Part shown: in pieces, positions 47,735-59,126 of the stretch
How the letters are laid out: every line of letters starts with the position of its first letter
How positions within the stretch are numbered: the first letter of the stretch is position 1
From: Astragalus membranaceus
Taxonomy: Eukaryota > Streptophyta > Magnoliopsida > Fabales > Fabaceae
Length of the DNA: 64,000 bases
NCBI GenBank assembly: GCA_039519185.1
Contig: CM076849.1
Location: 31,801,109-31,865,108, forward strand
Direction: 5' to 3'
The notes under the pieces: model-generated
Database searches by the model: none
What the model saw: the letters and a program-made list of their open reading frames with translations, nothing else
Told to the model about the DNA's origin: nothing
Made by a program: the position numbers and the translations under genes

Positions 47735-48490
47735 AGTTTAATGTTACATTAAATTATTTTGTTTCTTGAATTATACTTTATTTATTTGTTATAAAAAAGA
47801 AATAAGTGTAGTAAATAATAAACAATGAAAATTTCAATGAAAAGACTAATAATTATATTAAAAAGTAAAATTTATGATTTTATTTTTTTGTGACAAAACG
47901 ATTTCTTTGATTTAATAGTACTATAAAACAACATTAAAATAGATGTTAAAAAGAATCGATAGAGTATTTAAGGGTCTCCTTTGTGTTCAATGTGTCGACT
48001 GGGTGGAAGTGGAAGTGGTGCCCTTGGTCAAAAAAGAAGCCTCCTTGAGGCTGAATTGAACCCCACGCTCACTCGTTCTCGAGGGCACACCACCATTGAC
48101 CAAACTGCAACCCGCTTTCGCACGTGTGCGTTGACGCCTATTTATAATAATATTTGTAATTTCTTTGGTTACAATAATAAAATATTATAATGTTAAGCCT
48201 TACAGGAATAAAATAAAATTATAATAAATAAAGATAAATTTTCCATATATAAAAAAAGATTATTAAAATAAGTTTAAAATATTTATTTTATTTATTAAAA
48301 TAAAATGTGTTGAATTTTCTTTATTTATAATGAATACTTATGAAAGAAAAATATAAAACTTAAAAAAGAGTGTTAAAAAATAAAGAAGTTAAACTTGTAA
48401 TTATAAAATCAAACCCTCTTCCATTCCATTTCTGTCCAATTTGGGAGGTTGGAAATATAGTGATGCTAGTGAGTACGAAACTATTTCGTA
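47735..48490. other. AT-rich spacer with a possible SINE-like patch
   Basis: No gene. The GC-richer patch at about 47975-48140 has, on the minus strand, GGGGTTCAATTCAGCC, which resembles a pol III B box. No target duplication was found, so the call is weak. Confidence 0.35.
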
Positions 48491-48498
48491 CCAAACCT

Positions 48499-49197
48499 TA
48501 GGGGTGTTCAAAACAGAACAAAACCAATAAAAAACCGCAAACCGAACCAAATCAAACCGAAAATCGTAAAAAATCGCTTCCTATTGGTTTTGTTCGGTTT
48601 TTATTATTAGTGAACCGCGCGGTTCGGTTCGCGGTTTTGATTTCAGAAACCGAATCAAATCAAACCAAACCGCAAATTCCTATATACAATACAGTTTTTT
48701 ATATGAATATGCAATGTATATAAAATCTAATTTTTGATATGAATCTGATATCACTCTATTTTTTATATGAATCTGATATGTAGCTTCAACTATGCTCTAA
48801 TGTTTTAGCACCTCTCGCGCGTAGGTCCAAATCATTTTTTACTATTACAAGAATGCTTTGGAACATATGTAAATATGAGGGAACCTCATAAAGAATGTTT
48901 TTCTTCTTTGGAGTGATATTTATTTTGTATGAAAGTGTTTTGATGCTAATTAGTAATTAATTAATTATATGCAACAACACAACCTTTTGCTTCTTTTGGC
49001 AGATTTATAAATTGCGTTTTTTCTTGTAAAAAACTGAACCAACCGAACTAATCCAAACCGCATTGGTTTGGTTTGGGTTTTTTTAGAAGCCAACCGAACC
49101 AAACCAAACCGCATCTATTTTAACCTTGCGGTTCGGTTCACGGTTCGGTTCACTTTTTTGCTCAAAACCGAACCAACCCGCACCGCGAACACCCTTA
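48499..49197. mobile_element. hAT-type non-autonomous element (MITE), second family
   Basis: Ends are TAGGGGTGTTC and GAACACCCTTA, an 11-bp inverted pair with one mismatch. The 8-bp flanks are CCAAACCT (48491-48498) and CCAAATGT (49198-49205), 6 of 8 identical. Inner sequence next to both ends is rich in AACCGAACCAAAC and GGTTCGGTTTG blocks. There is no transposase frame. Confidence 0.8.
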
Positions 49198-49205
49198 CCA
49201 AATGT

Positions 49206-50815
49206 AAGAATATTGTTGGAATTATTGTATCAATTCCAGGGGTGTGAATAACACATTCACAGCCCAACCACACAGTCCTAACCCGTTTTAAAACGGTAAA
49301 ACACGCGGAGCCACTCTAACCTGAATGTGACTCGGTCCTTTTCACAAGACTCAGAGATGTCTCCTCAATTAGAGAAACAAAACTCCCTTCACAGATCACT
49401 GCTACTACTATTTGCGTCAATGCTGCTTCTCGAGTTGTAAATTCTTAGAGGTTATTAATCTCTTGCTAATGAGTATCACAATACCAAACAAGACAACAAA
49501 ATCAATGAGGTAAGATATATAACAATTACCTTCCAGTGGGAAGAATACATAGAACGTAACATATTAATATGGATGCGCATAGATAGTCCATGACAATGCT
49601 GAATGCACTAAAACAATGTGGTTTGAACATAAAATGGACTTAGATGATAAGGTATGGGTGAACACTAAGCACCTAGATGACACTTCTAGATAAATGGTGA
49701 GTACTTAGGTATAAGTTTATGGGCCTGGTCCTTTTTAATTGGGTATATGAGTGACATATCATTTTGAAAAAAAAAAACAAAAGGAAAGAACAAAATGTGG
49801 TATTAAAAAATTAAATAAAAAAATTAAGCTGATGACACTACACATGCTATCTAAGTTTGTATATCAAATAATCCATAACTACATGACAAACTGAACTGCG
49901 AATGTCTTTGTCAGTAGACTTCAAAAGAAGAAAACAAATTGTAGCAAAAAAGTATAGCATTTTTGCAATCAATAAAAGTAATACAGCATCAAGTTGCAGC
50001 CGGAAAGTGAATTATGAGTTGAAATAAATAATTAGATAGAACAACAATAGAGAGACACTGCCAAGTTACATGTTTTTTTTTGGGCGTAATAATGAATATT
50101 TTACTTTGGCCTTGTAGTTATGCGCTACTACGATTTGAAACTTGAAAGAGACTTTATAATAAAAATCTAGAAAAAGGTAGAAGCAAGTGGTGAGTCAATG
50201 TGAATCACATATCAGATAATTACGAAATTGTATTAAGAAAAAGCTAGTTAGATCAATGAACATAAGAAGCATTTAGAAATTGTATGAAAAAATTGAACGC
50301 ACTAAGAGAAACGGTTGTACCTGAACCCAAAGACCCAACACTGGTTGAAGGTGACAGGTACATTTTATATACACCAGATATTTTTACTTGGAATACAGTG
50401 TTTACGATGAGAATAATGCAAAATATAAGTAGGAAAATGTAACAAGTTTTGTTTGCCAAAATGTGATTAATAATTATATAAGATTCTTCTCCCATTTCCC
50501 TGGTTTGTGAATAAATTCAGTGAATGTGGATAGATACTAGTAGTTGTGTGACATAGATTTCTCTCAAGAGTAATGGGTTACTGTGTAGGACCCTACAACA
50601 AGTTGTGACTTGCAACTTGCAAGACTTTCTCGTGTCCCTTATCTTTTCTTCTTTGTATTTATATTTGGCTTTTAGCCCCGCCAACACTGAGTAATCGTTG
50701 AATACTGCATTTTTTTTTGTCGTTAAATGAAATGACTTCTTCTCTTATTATACCCATTTACTGATATACAGTAGCAATCATATAATAACAACTCTTTTCA
50801 CATCATTACTGATAC
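49206..50815. other. AT-rich spacer without a supported gene
   Basis: The frame at 50253-50495 has hydrophobic stretches but no family features. No RNA gene or element border was recognised. Confidence 0.45.
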
Positions 50816-50827
50816 AGTTGAATTTCG

Positions 50828-50970
50828 ATCGGAAATATCCGTTGCAAACTCCGTCGCAAATATCCGTTGCAAATCCCTCGCAAATTCCATTGGAAATCCT
50901 CCGCAAATCCCTCGCGTATTTCGTCGGAAATCCCTCACAAATCCCTCGTAAATCCCTCGCAAATATATCA
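50828..50970. repeat. AATCCCTCGCAAAT repeat cluster
   Basis: About ten short units of ATCCCTCGCAAAT and variants (ATCCGTTGCAAA, TCCGTCGCAAA) follow each other on the plus strand. The style is that of CACTA subterminal arrays, and the core matches repeats at 55185-55225. Confidence 0.8.
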
Positions 50971-52119
50971 TAAAACACAAGTGCTTCAGATATATCATAA
51001 AACACTAGCAGTAAAGTGTAATGGTCAGAAAATATAATAACAAGTGCAAAGAGATGCCTCAGAAACTATTTCACTTGAATTGCAAAGAATGGAGTACAAA
51101 TCAATGAATCTGTTACTCAGGAAATATAAAGGACTCAACAAATATGGCAACATGCCATTTGAAATGAATTAAAGTACTGAAAGCAATAAAAATGGCAGAG
51201 TACTACTCTGCAGTACAGAAAATAGAGTGATAATAGAAGATTCTCCACAGTTTGCACACCCATTCATGAGCGGATCCCTTCCATTTATGCTGATGCAAAG
51301 CAATATTTCTTGTTAGACCTTCTCTCTCTTGTTCCCCTCCTGATTTGCATGGCTTGCTGCCCAGGTGCCAGCTCCTCTGGACCACTAAATTATTAAACAA
51401 AATAGATAAATCAAACAAGAATCTTAACAAAATTAAGAGGAACTTTGAAATCAAAAATAGCTAAAATACAACAGGTTAAATGCAAAATAAACCAAAATGA
51501 ATTCAATAGCTAGTGTAACATCATTATTAATCAACCAACATAGTATTAATCAGCCATTAATTGTAGAAATGAGATTCTCACCTTAGCAATATACTTTTGA
51601 GCACCAAAGGAAGCAGCAAACTCCCAAATCTTTCCTTTTGGAGAAAAGATAAACTCCTATGTAGACTCTTGCAATGTTGTTAAAGAAGAAAAAACAAAAA
51701 ATAACAGCAAACAGAAAACAAATTAGAAACTAAAATCGTGCAATCTAGTAATTACAAGTGTTCTATTTCAAACTAAAGCATTCTATTTCAAGCCCAATTT
51801 AATCAAAACTAGAAACTAAAACTTTGCAATTTAGTAATATCCACTCAACACTTTCATCCACACATCAAGTTTGGAAAAACTAACCAAGCCACATTGGGCT
51901 AATTCCAAGCTGCATATCTGTTGTCAATTAGGAAAGTAAGGAAAAAAGGTCAAAACCACATAAGTTTAACTGATCGGCTGGACAAAAGCACAAAAGAATA
52001 ACAAATAATGAAAGTTTAAAACATATTAGAATTCAATGTTTAACTCCATATATGCATAATGTTTAAAGTAATTGAATTCAAAACAACCATGGTCCATGAA
52101 TGCTTCAAGAGCATGGTCT

Positions 52120-53898
52120 GGTTGAAGGTATCAGCTGTTTGTTCGTCCTATATTCCACTCAAGTGACAATGAAGACAGCTGATCAGCAGCACTGCCAGCA
52201 TGCTGCTGCTGTAACTTTGAGGGCCTCTGGTGACTCAAGCAAGTGCAAAACTTCAGTCTGGTCCATCTCCAGAAGCATGCCTGTAACTTTTGGCAACATT
52301 GTCGGGCTCCAATTGTTCCACGAGAGGGTAAAGATTCTCACCCAGCATCTGCAAGAGTATACAACCAACAAAACAGTAGTTAAAGACACAACAAATGATG
52401 CTCAGGCTAAACTCAAGGAATTATTTAGCATAGTAAACACCAGAGGAAGTGAAGAACCTACCGTCCTTTGCTGCTCTGAAGAAGCATTAGCCAGATGAGA
52501 AGCCAATGCACCAATAGGAATTTGCTGGGAGAGTGAGGCATCACGAAGAGGCATCCCACCCACATCATATGGAATAGAAAACATGCCTCCAGCAACTCCA
52601 GGCATAAGCAGAACTGGCTGCTGAACTGCACCGCGTCTTCCACCAGGACGCTGTCCCTGTTGACCCTGCTGAATCATTGGCACAAAGAAATTTGGCACAG
52701 GAGCCCCACCAGGCCTCATTCCAGGCACAAGTTGTTGTTGATATCCAAATCCAGGCTGAGAAAAATTTCAAAAATGGGCAAAGAAAATATTAAAATTAAT
52801 ACAGAACTAATCAGACGAATATCATCAAAGCGCCACTAAAGATTGCGCTTACTGAAGCTTCAACTACAGTAATATGGCTTACCACCATTTTGCCATTCAT
52901 ACCTGCAATCTAGCTCTTCTATCTTCTTTTCGTTGAGCCAGAGTCACATACAGAGGTTTGCTTACCACCATTTTGACATTCATCTCGGTGAGCTAGCAAA
53001 TAACACAGTGCAAATAAAAAACAATCAATCTCTTACTAAAAAAGTCACCTGTCATATTTGACAAGAAAATGCCATGTGGCTTACTGCTCTAGATGCCTCC
53101 TCAGGAGTAGAAAATGCAACAAACCCAGGTCCCCGACTTACGCCATTGGGGTCTCTCATTACCTTTCAAGTAAAAAGGAAACAACAATATAGAGTAAGCA
53201 GCTAAATAAACATTTAATGTGAAGCCAAATAATACGCATACCTTGCAAGAGGTAATGGTTCCATAAGTTAAGAACAGATCCTTAAGTTTATCATCACTAA
53301 TGCCATCATCCAAATTTTTGACATACAAGTTTGCCCCTTGATATTTATCTGCAGCTTCTTTCATGCTCTGCTCAAATTTAAGTTTCAGTTCATTCTCTCT
53401 TTCAGATTTCTTTTGAGATTTTCCGACATACCATTCCTTGTCATCAATTTTTTTTCCATTAAGAGCCTCGACAGCCTTAGCACCAACATCAGTATTTTCA
53501 AAGTTCACAAAACCAAAGCACTTTGATTTCCCATCCCCATCCTTCATTACTACAGCACTGGTAATTGTTCCAAATTCACCAAAAATGTTCTTCAATTCTT
53601 CATCAGTGGTTGATTTTGATAAATTCTTCACAAAAACATTGTTGAATTTCACCTTGTCAGTTGGACTCTCCCTCTCTTGCTTGCGATGGAAAGGTCCCAC
53701 ATAGACTTTCTTATCATTCAACAGCATGCCATTGAGTTTTTCTATGGCTTTTTGAGCAGCCTCCTCACTATCGAATTGTACAAAGCCATAGCCTTTAGAT
53801 TGGCCAGTTGCATCGTTAGCTACCTTGCAGGAAAGGATATTGCCAAAAGTAGAGAAGGGATCATGCAACGCCTTATGGTCAATGGCCTTGTCCAAATT
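52120..53898 (-). pseudogene. Poly(A)-binding protein pseudogene lacking RRM1
   Basis: Minus-strand exons: 53898-53242, 53162-53085, 52992-52903, 52755-52462 and 52348 to about 52120. The first begins NLDKAIDHKALHDPFSTFG, inside RRM2. RRM3 follows (FNNVFVKNL with RNP motif KSKCFGFVNF), then RRM4 (NLYVKNLDDGISDDKLKDLF), the linker (RKEDRRARLQ; PGFGYQQQLVPGMRPGG) and the MLLE/PABC domain. In MLLE one extra base near 52290 shifts the frame between EQLEPDNVAK and VTGMLLEMDQTEVLHLLESPEALK, and the sequence after ALK is deleted. RRM1 and the start codon were not found upstream. Cytoplasmic PABPs bind poly(A) tails; this copy cannot make a normal one. Introns are kept, so it is a genomic copy, not a retrocopy. 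Confidence 0.88.
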
Positions 53899-54734
53899 CT
53901 GATAAGCTAAGACTATAAAAAACACATCATTTAAGCCTTATGATAAGCTAAGACTGCTTGAGCAACTTCAGCCTAAAAGTATTATTTACAACATTTTCAG
54001 GCAAAATTAAAAGAAAGGCTTCTCCCTTCACTCCTCCACCCCCAACACACACGCGCACACATGCACGCAACTCAATAAGGGTGAACAAAAGAGGAATGTT
54101 TTTTGCAAAGAGCTTTCTTTATGTAATCACACAAACTTTTCAGAATATTATTGCCTATTTGATAGAGAAACTCCAATTGTGACCTTGGTGAGGACTTTAC
54201 TGGCAGATTTATTCTTTCTATATAAGCCAAAAAGAAATCTCACTCTGCCTTGTACAAATCAGACATCTATGAGATTTTGAAATCATTTTCAAAACAAGTA
54301 AAATCAACTTTTTCTAATGAGTTTCAATTCCAAATATACCAATTGATTCAATGATAAACCATTTCATTTTTCAATCATTCTAAACATACTTTTAATGATT
54401 CCATTATCAAAATGCAAGTAAACTAGAAGAGTTAACATAGTTTTAATGAATCCATCTGTCTTTGTACCAGTGAAGGGTTAACAAAAAACAAAACAAACAA
54501 GAAAGCACAAAAAACATGAGAAAGGGAGGGTTACGAAATCTAATACCTCGAGAATAGGAGGTGAGAGTCGCTGATGGACCAAGAAGGAGAACTATCAGAT
54601 TCTGTTCAACACAAAAAACATTAGAGATTAGAAAAATTAGAGAAATTTAGGGCTTTAGGGTTTTCAAAAACAACAAAAATCTGACCTTGAGAATAGAATA
54701 GAAGTAGAATAGAAGAACAATAGTTACCAAAGAT

Positions 54735-55014
54735 GAAGGGAGTGGAAGCGATGAGAAGAAGGAACGGTGGGTTTTGGATTCTGAGTTTTGGGTTTTGAGT
54801 TGGGTTTTCGATCGCACTGTGGGTTTTGGGTCGCACGATGGGTTGTGGGTTTCGCGCGAAGGGAGTGGAAGCGATGAGAAGAAGGAACGGTGGGTTTTGG
54901 GTTTTGAGTTGGGTTTTGGGTCGCACGGTGGGTGTTGGTCGCACGATAGGTTGTGGTTGTGCGTTTCGCGCGAAGGGAGTGGAAGCGATGAGAAGAAGGA
55001 ACGGTGGTGGCCGG
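54735..55014. repeat. Tandem repeat of 114-123 bp units
   Basis: Units start GAAGGGAGTGGAAGCGATGA at 54735, 54858 and 54972; the third is partial. Each full unit includes GGGTTTTGAGTTGGGTTTT and a TCGCACG block. Open frames on both strands through it are repeat by-products. It lies upstream of the PABP pseudogene and just inside the putative CACTA right end. Confidence 0.9.
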
Positions 55015-55374
55015 CAACGTGAAGGTGAGAGTGGTGGTCGCAGGCGACGTGAAGGTGAGAGTGGTGGCTGAGAGTGGAGAGTGGAGAGTGTATACCGTAT
55101 AGAGTGAGAAGTGAGGGTGAAAGTGATGGTCGATGAATCTATTGTTTTAGTTTTAAGTGAGTAATGGTTCCGACGGATATTTATGCTTTTCTGACAGAAA
55201 TATCCCTCGGAAAGTAGCGAGGGATTTCAAATCTGTCGGAAAGTTAAGCGGGAAACGCCTTAAACACATAGCGATGGAATTATCCGTCGGAAACGAACGT
55301 ATTAGCGGCCGAAAAAATCGCTCGGAATATCTGGTAGGTAAGTCAGCCTATTCTTGTAGTGTCTTTCAAAAAAA

Positions 55375-56330
55375 ATGGATGAGAGCAATCATGATATGGT
55401 AAATATGATGACTCAGCAAATAGCCACAATGTTTAATCCTATAATCGAAAATACTAATAACACTTATCAAGAATTGGCAATGCCTTTGGTGCACCCCAAG
55501 GGGGTAATGAAAATAGTTCAAAATAATAATGAAATAGTACCAGAACAAGCCGTTATTCAACCTCCTAGAAATATTGTTGTCCCTCGAAATGTGGCGCTTT
55601 TTAACAAAAATCAGAATGTTGATGCCATGCTGCATCAAGTTCGACAAAATGCTGGGGGCATCATGTCAAAAACATGGTAGAGAGGATGCTAAACAGACAT
55701 GGATTCAATGTTGGCTATGCAAATAGGCCATATTTTGTGTCTGCTTTTCCTTCTGTAGTTTTGCAAGCAGAACTGCCTAGAGGGATCAAGATCTCCAAAT
55801 TTTCGAAATTTGTTGGTGAGGTTGGGAAATCAACAGTAGAGCACGTGGCTAGGTACCAGATCGAATGGCCTGATTTAGCCAATGATGATTTTTGAAAATT
55901 AAATATTTCCCAAGTTCTCTAACCTAGGATACTTTCACTTGGGTCATTACCTTGCCTACAATTTCCATTCTGAATTGGGCACATCTCGAGAATATCGTTC
56001 ATGAACAATTCTTTCAAGGAGAAAACAAAATCAATATAATTGATTTGGCTAATATTCGAAGAAAGAACAAAAAAGAGTCTATCGATGATTATATGTCAGA
56101 CAAATGTAAACCGGATGCTTAACAACCATTTCTGAGTACAAACTTATTTTTTTGATGTACTTGAGTACGAACTTGTACAAATGGCTGTAGCGGGTTTTGA
56201 TTACAATGTTCGAAGAAAATGATCAACCATCATTTGAGAGATATGTCTCAATTGGCAGATAGTGCCAGACAAATTGAAAAATTAAAATCAGAAAATGATA
56301 AACTTAAAAAAAGTGAATGAAATAGGGACT
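55375..56330 (+). pseudogene. Ty3/gypsy gag remnant
   Basis: Two frames, 55375-55680 and then 55674-55895, followed by pieces to about 56330, add up to a gag domain. It contains LPRGIKISKFSKFVGEVGKSTVEHVARYQ, then NWAHLENIVHEQFF and the block SIDDYMSDK, as in plant gypsy gag proteins. There are frameshifts and stops (for example after PDLANDDF). No LTR or pol sequence was found beside it. Confidence 0.8.
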
Positions 56331-56603
56331 AAAAACAAAATTTTCAAATTTTATAGGAACCAAAAACATATTTAACTCTTAATTAAATACATCGATGAAG
56401 AAAAATAAATCAATCATATATAAAACTAGAATGTAGAATCCAACTTATTTTTTTAAGAAAGTAAATTTAAATATTTATTATAATGTGTACCTTTTTACTG
56501 TTTTAGGTTTTTAATATTTTTATTTCAATCCTTTTTTATTAAAATCTAAATTTATTTAAAAATACAATTGCTAATAGTCACCCGATCAAGTCTTAAGAAT
56601 TAA

Positions 56604-56809
56604 GGACCAACACCGTTGGCCCTGTGTCTTAATCTACCCTAGGACACGGGGCATCGACCCGGTGTTCCCGGGTTCGATTCTCGCAGTTGACAAACTCGGT
56701 GTTTGGCAGTCAAAAATTTGATCCTAAGCACAAGCGGAGATTAGTCTTTCGTTGAAAGCGTTGGGACACTCCGTGGGTAGCCAACAATGGTGAGAAACCA
56801 AAAAAAATT
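56604..56809 (+). mobile_element. tRNA-derived SINE, plus strand
   Basis: An 11-bp duplication TTAAGAATTAA flanks it (56593-56603 and 56810-56820). It starts GGACCAACACCGTTGGCC, contains the B box in GGGTTCGATTCTCGC and ends with an AAAAAAAATTT tail. It is the same family as the inverted copy at 38706-38908, with which it aligns along its whole length. Confidence 0.93.
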
Positions 56810-56997
56810 TTAAGAATTAATAAAATTACAAATTATTTGTCTTTTAAAGGAAATACAAATCATTCATTGAAAAGTGACAAATATAATGTTGTTAAGACAA
56901 GGAAATCATCTTTTCACGAGTGGAACATGGAAGTATCTCGGACGACTGTTAATGGAGGTGGCTCTGCCATTTCGTAGTGGTGTGGTGTTGGAGTGTA

Positions 56998-57329
56998 TCT
57001 TAGAATGTGGTTTGGGCCTAACTCAACCCCACAAAATCGGCTTGTAAAGTGAGTGATGCCTCTCACTTATATATTCTTTTCCAAGCCATATGACATCCGA
57101 TGTGAGACTCTTAACACACACCCCTCACGCCCAGGGCTAAACAACTGGAGCGTGACCCGAATGACCCGATAGCGGGTGGCCCAGCGGATCTTGGATTGGC
57201 TCTGATACCATCTTAGAATGTGGTTTGGGCCTAACTCAACCCCGCAAAACCGGCTTGTATGGTGAGGGATGCCTCCCACTTATATATTCTTTTCCAGGCC
57301 ATATCACATCCGATGTGGGACTCTTAACA
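56998..57329 (-). mobile_element. TRIM (terminal-repeat retrotransposon in miniature)
   Basis: Two 119-bp direct repeats, 57211-57329 and 56998-57116, run on the minus strand from TGTTAAGAGTC to ACATTCTAAGA. Directly after the first comes TGGTATCAGAGCCAAT, the initiator-methionine tRNA primer site. Before the second comes GGGCGTGAGGGGTG, a polypurine-like tract. The internal region is only 94 bp and codes for nothing. Each repeat has a TATATAAGTG site. No 5-bp target duplication is visible (flanks GTGTA and CCTGC), so one edge may have been altered. Confidence 0.88.
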
Positions 57330-57334
57330 CCTGC

Positions 57335-58821
57335 AAAACCACTCAAACACCAAAAGTTTCCCTCTAGCAAAATAGAATAATTAGGATGCTTAGGTTACCT
57401 CATATGTGTGAGTGGATCTCTATATACACTTGATAGGTAGATTTGGCAACAGGCCTCGAGCTTCTAAGGTGAAAGCGCTTTATGCTTGTGTCCTTCATTT
57501 GTGTCGCTTAGATCCATTGGTATATATGTCGATACTTTCTACTATTATTTTTTTCAATTTTTTAACACTTTCTTCCCTTGTTTTTCCTTGCAGGCTGTAT
57601 TACCAAATACAGGGGGTGCTAACAGCAGAGCCCACTTGTGGTAGGCCCAACAAAAATAGCTTCTGGTTCCTTGGACAAAAAATGTTTTGCGGAACCCAGT
57701 GGATCTCCACTGTTGCAATGCGCGGGTTGGAAGCGGTTAAACGGGTTGCAGACCGGATCGGTATAAAAGGCTATGTTTCAGAAACCCTAGTCCATTCTGT
57801 TCAAGATTTTTCCACGCGTTCTTGAATTTGCTCTGGTTCCCTTCGTCTTTTTCACTGAGGCGAATACTGGGTTCGTGGATTTGATGCTGATCTTGGGTGA
57901 AGAACTCTCTCAGCTTCTCAGCGAAGCTTCGCTTCACCACAAGTCTCAGGTATACCTTCTTCTCCTCCTCAAAACTCTTCTCTGTTTCCTTCAATTTGAA
58001 ACCCAAGGTTTCAACACTGACTTTGCTTTTGATTCTTGCTGTTTCTGAGTACGATCTTGGTAGATCTTGAAGCTACACACAAGGATCTGCACGTAAGAAG
58101 GTAGAACACTCCCTTTTCTTAGTGTTCAGTTTCTGTTCAAGGTTTTACAAACCCTAATTTTTTGGAACTGTTTTTCCTGGTTGCAGATCTGTGAAGATCT
58201 GCTTGTAGGAACCTTGATCTTTGTTGTTATGACTTCTGAGTCTTCACGCCTTGAAGATGGTACAGCAATTTCAATTCTCACCTTTGAGAACAAGGTAATT
58301 TCGCACCCACTTTCTTTTGTTTTTTTCTTTTCTGCTTGTTTTTTCAGTCACTGAGAAAACCACTAACACACTGTTTCCTTTTCTCTTGTTTGTGAGGCTT
58401 TTGGTATCAGCCACTTGCTGAAGGACCTTTACTCACACACACTCTTAGAAGATGGAACAAGAAGATAGCTACACAGAAGGAGAAATGGAGCAGAAGAACT
58501 TAGGGTATAAAACTGTAAAGACATTGTAAATTTTATTGTTTGTGATTTCTAGTTTACAATTCTGTACAACAAATTAAGAAACTGGACTGTAATATATATA
58601 GCTAAGGATATAGCCGTTGGGCAACCTCAGAGTAGTTAGGCTGTTAAGTCTGTTAGACTTTTTTGAAAAACCAGTTTTTTTTTATAACTAACTGATTAAA
58701 CAGTTTGCTGTTACAGGTTGTAACAATTTTTTTAAAAACATAACAGACTTAACAGTTTTAACTAGGCTGAGTAGTTTTAATTAAAGTAGGTGAGTTTTCT
58801 GATTACAAAACCAACACCCTA
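57335..58821. other. Unassigned region, possible gene 5' end or LTR debris
   Basis: The sequence around 57770-58300 is less AT-rich and has AAACCCTAG blocks. A short ATG frame at about 58227 (MTSESSRLEDG...) ends at a GTAATTT donor-like site. This could be the first exon of a host gene or the leader of a retrotransposon. Nothing after it matches a family I recognise. Confidence 0.3.
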
Positions 58822-59126
58822 TGTTAGGTACCTGGGTCGTAAATGAGAGAGAGCAAGACAAAGGGAATCTTTGAAAAAAAGAAATAGGGTTTACTCCGTG
58901 AGTGGAGTGGACTCTTAGCAATTTTGCTTAATTGAATGCCTGCCATTATTTCTTGAATACCTCAGTACATATAGTCACCATAGAGTAATTGACAGCTGTC
59001 CAAAGGACACTACAGCTAATACATGAGGATAATTTCTACAGTAATATCTAGGACTACTAGGTCACCTAGAATGTTCTTAAAGTGGCAAAGCATGAAAATA
59101 CAAACAATTCAAACATGATCATTGGA
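58822..59126 (-). repeat. 3' LTR of the chromovirus
   Basis: This copy matches 63695-64000 with one length difference in an A run. Its inner border lies near 59126-59131, beyond the repeat visible here, so the end of the gag-pol frame (stop at 59109-59111) overlaps the LTR by some 15-20 bp. Confidence 0.9.

Larger units (their letters stand above)
50820..55361. mobile_element. Putative CACTA-related element that contains a PABP pseudogene
   Basis: The right end reads CCTATTCTTGTAGTG, ending at 55361, a CACTA terminus. Next to it (55155-55330) lie motifs such as ATCCCTCGGAAAG and GCGAGGGATTT. At 50828-50970 a cluster of AATCCCTCGCAAAT units has the same core ATCCCTCGNAAA. Between the clusters is a truncated PABP gene. 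This suggests one element that captured the gene, but no CACTACAAG left terminus was found near 50810 and no target duplication can be shown. The two clusters could also be independent fragments. Confidence 0.5.

Noticed and set aside
52120..53898. A functional poly(A)-binding protein gene
   Set aside because: RRM1 and a start codon are missing, the MLLE domain is frameshifted and the end is deleted, so it is called a pseudogene.
57412..57825. A 137-codon plus-strand frame as a host gene
   Set aside because: It has no recognisable domain, no supported splice partners and weak coding character; left as unassigned.
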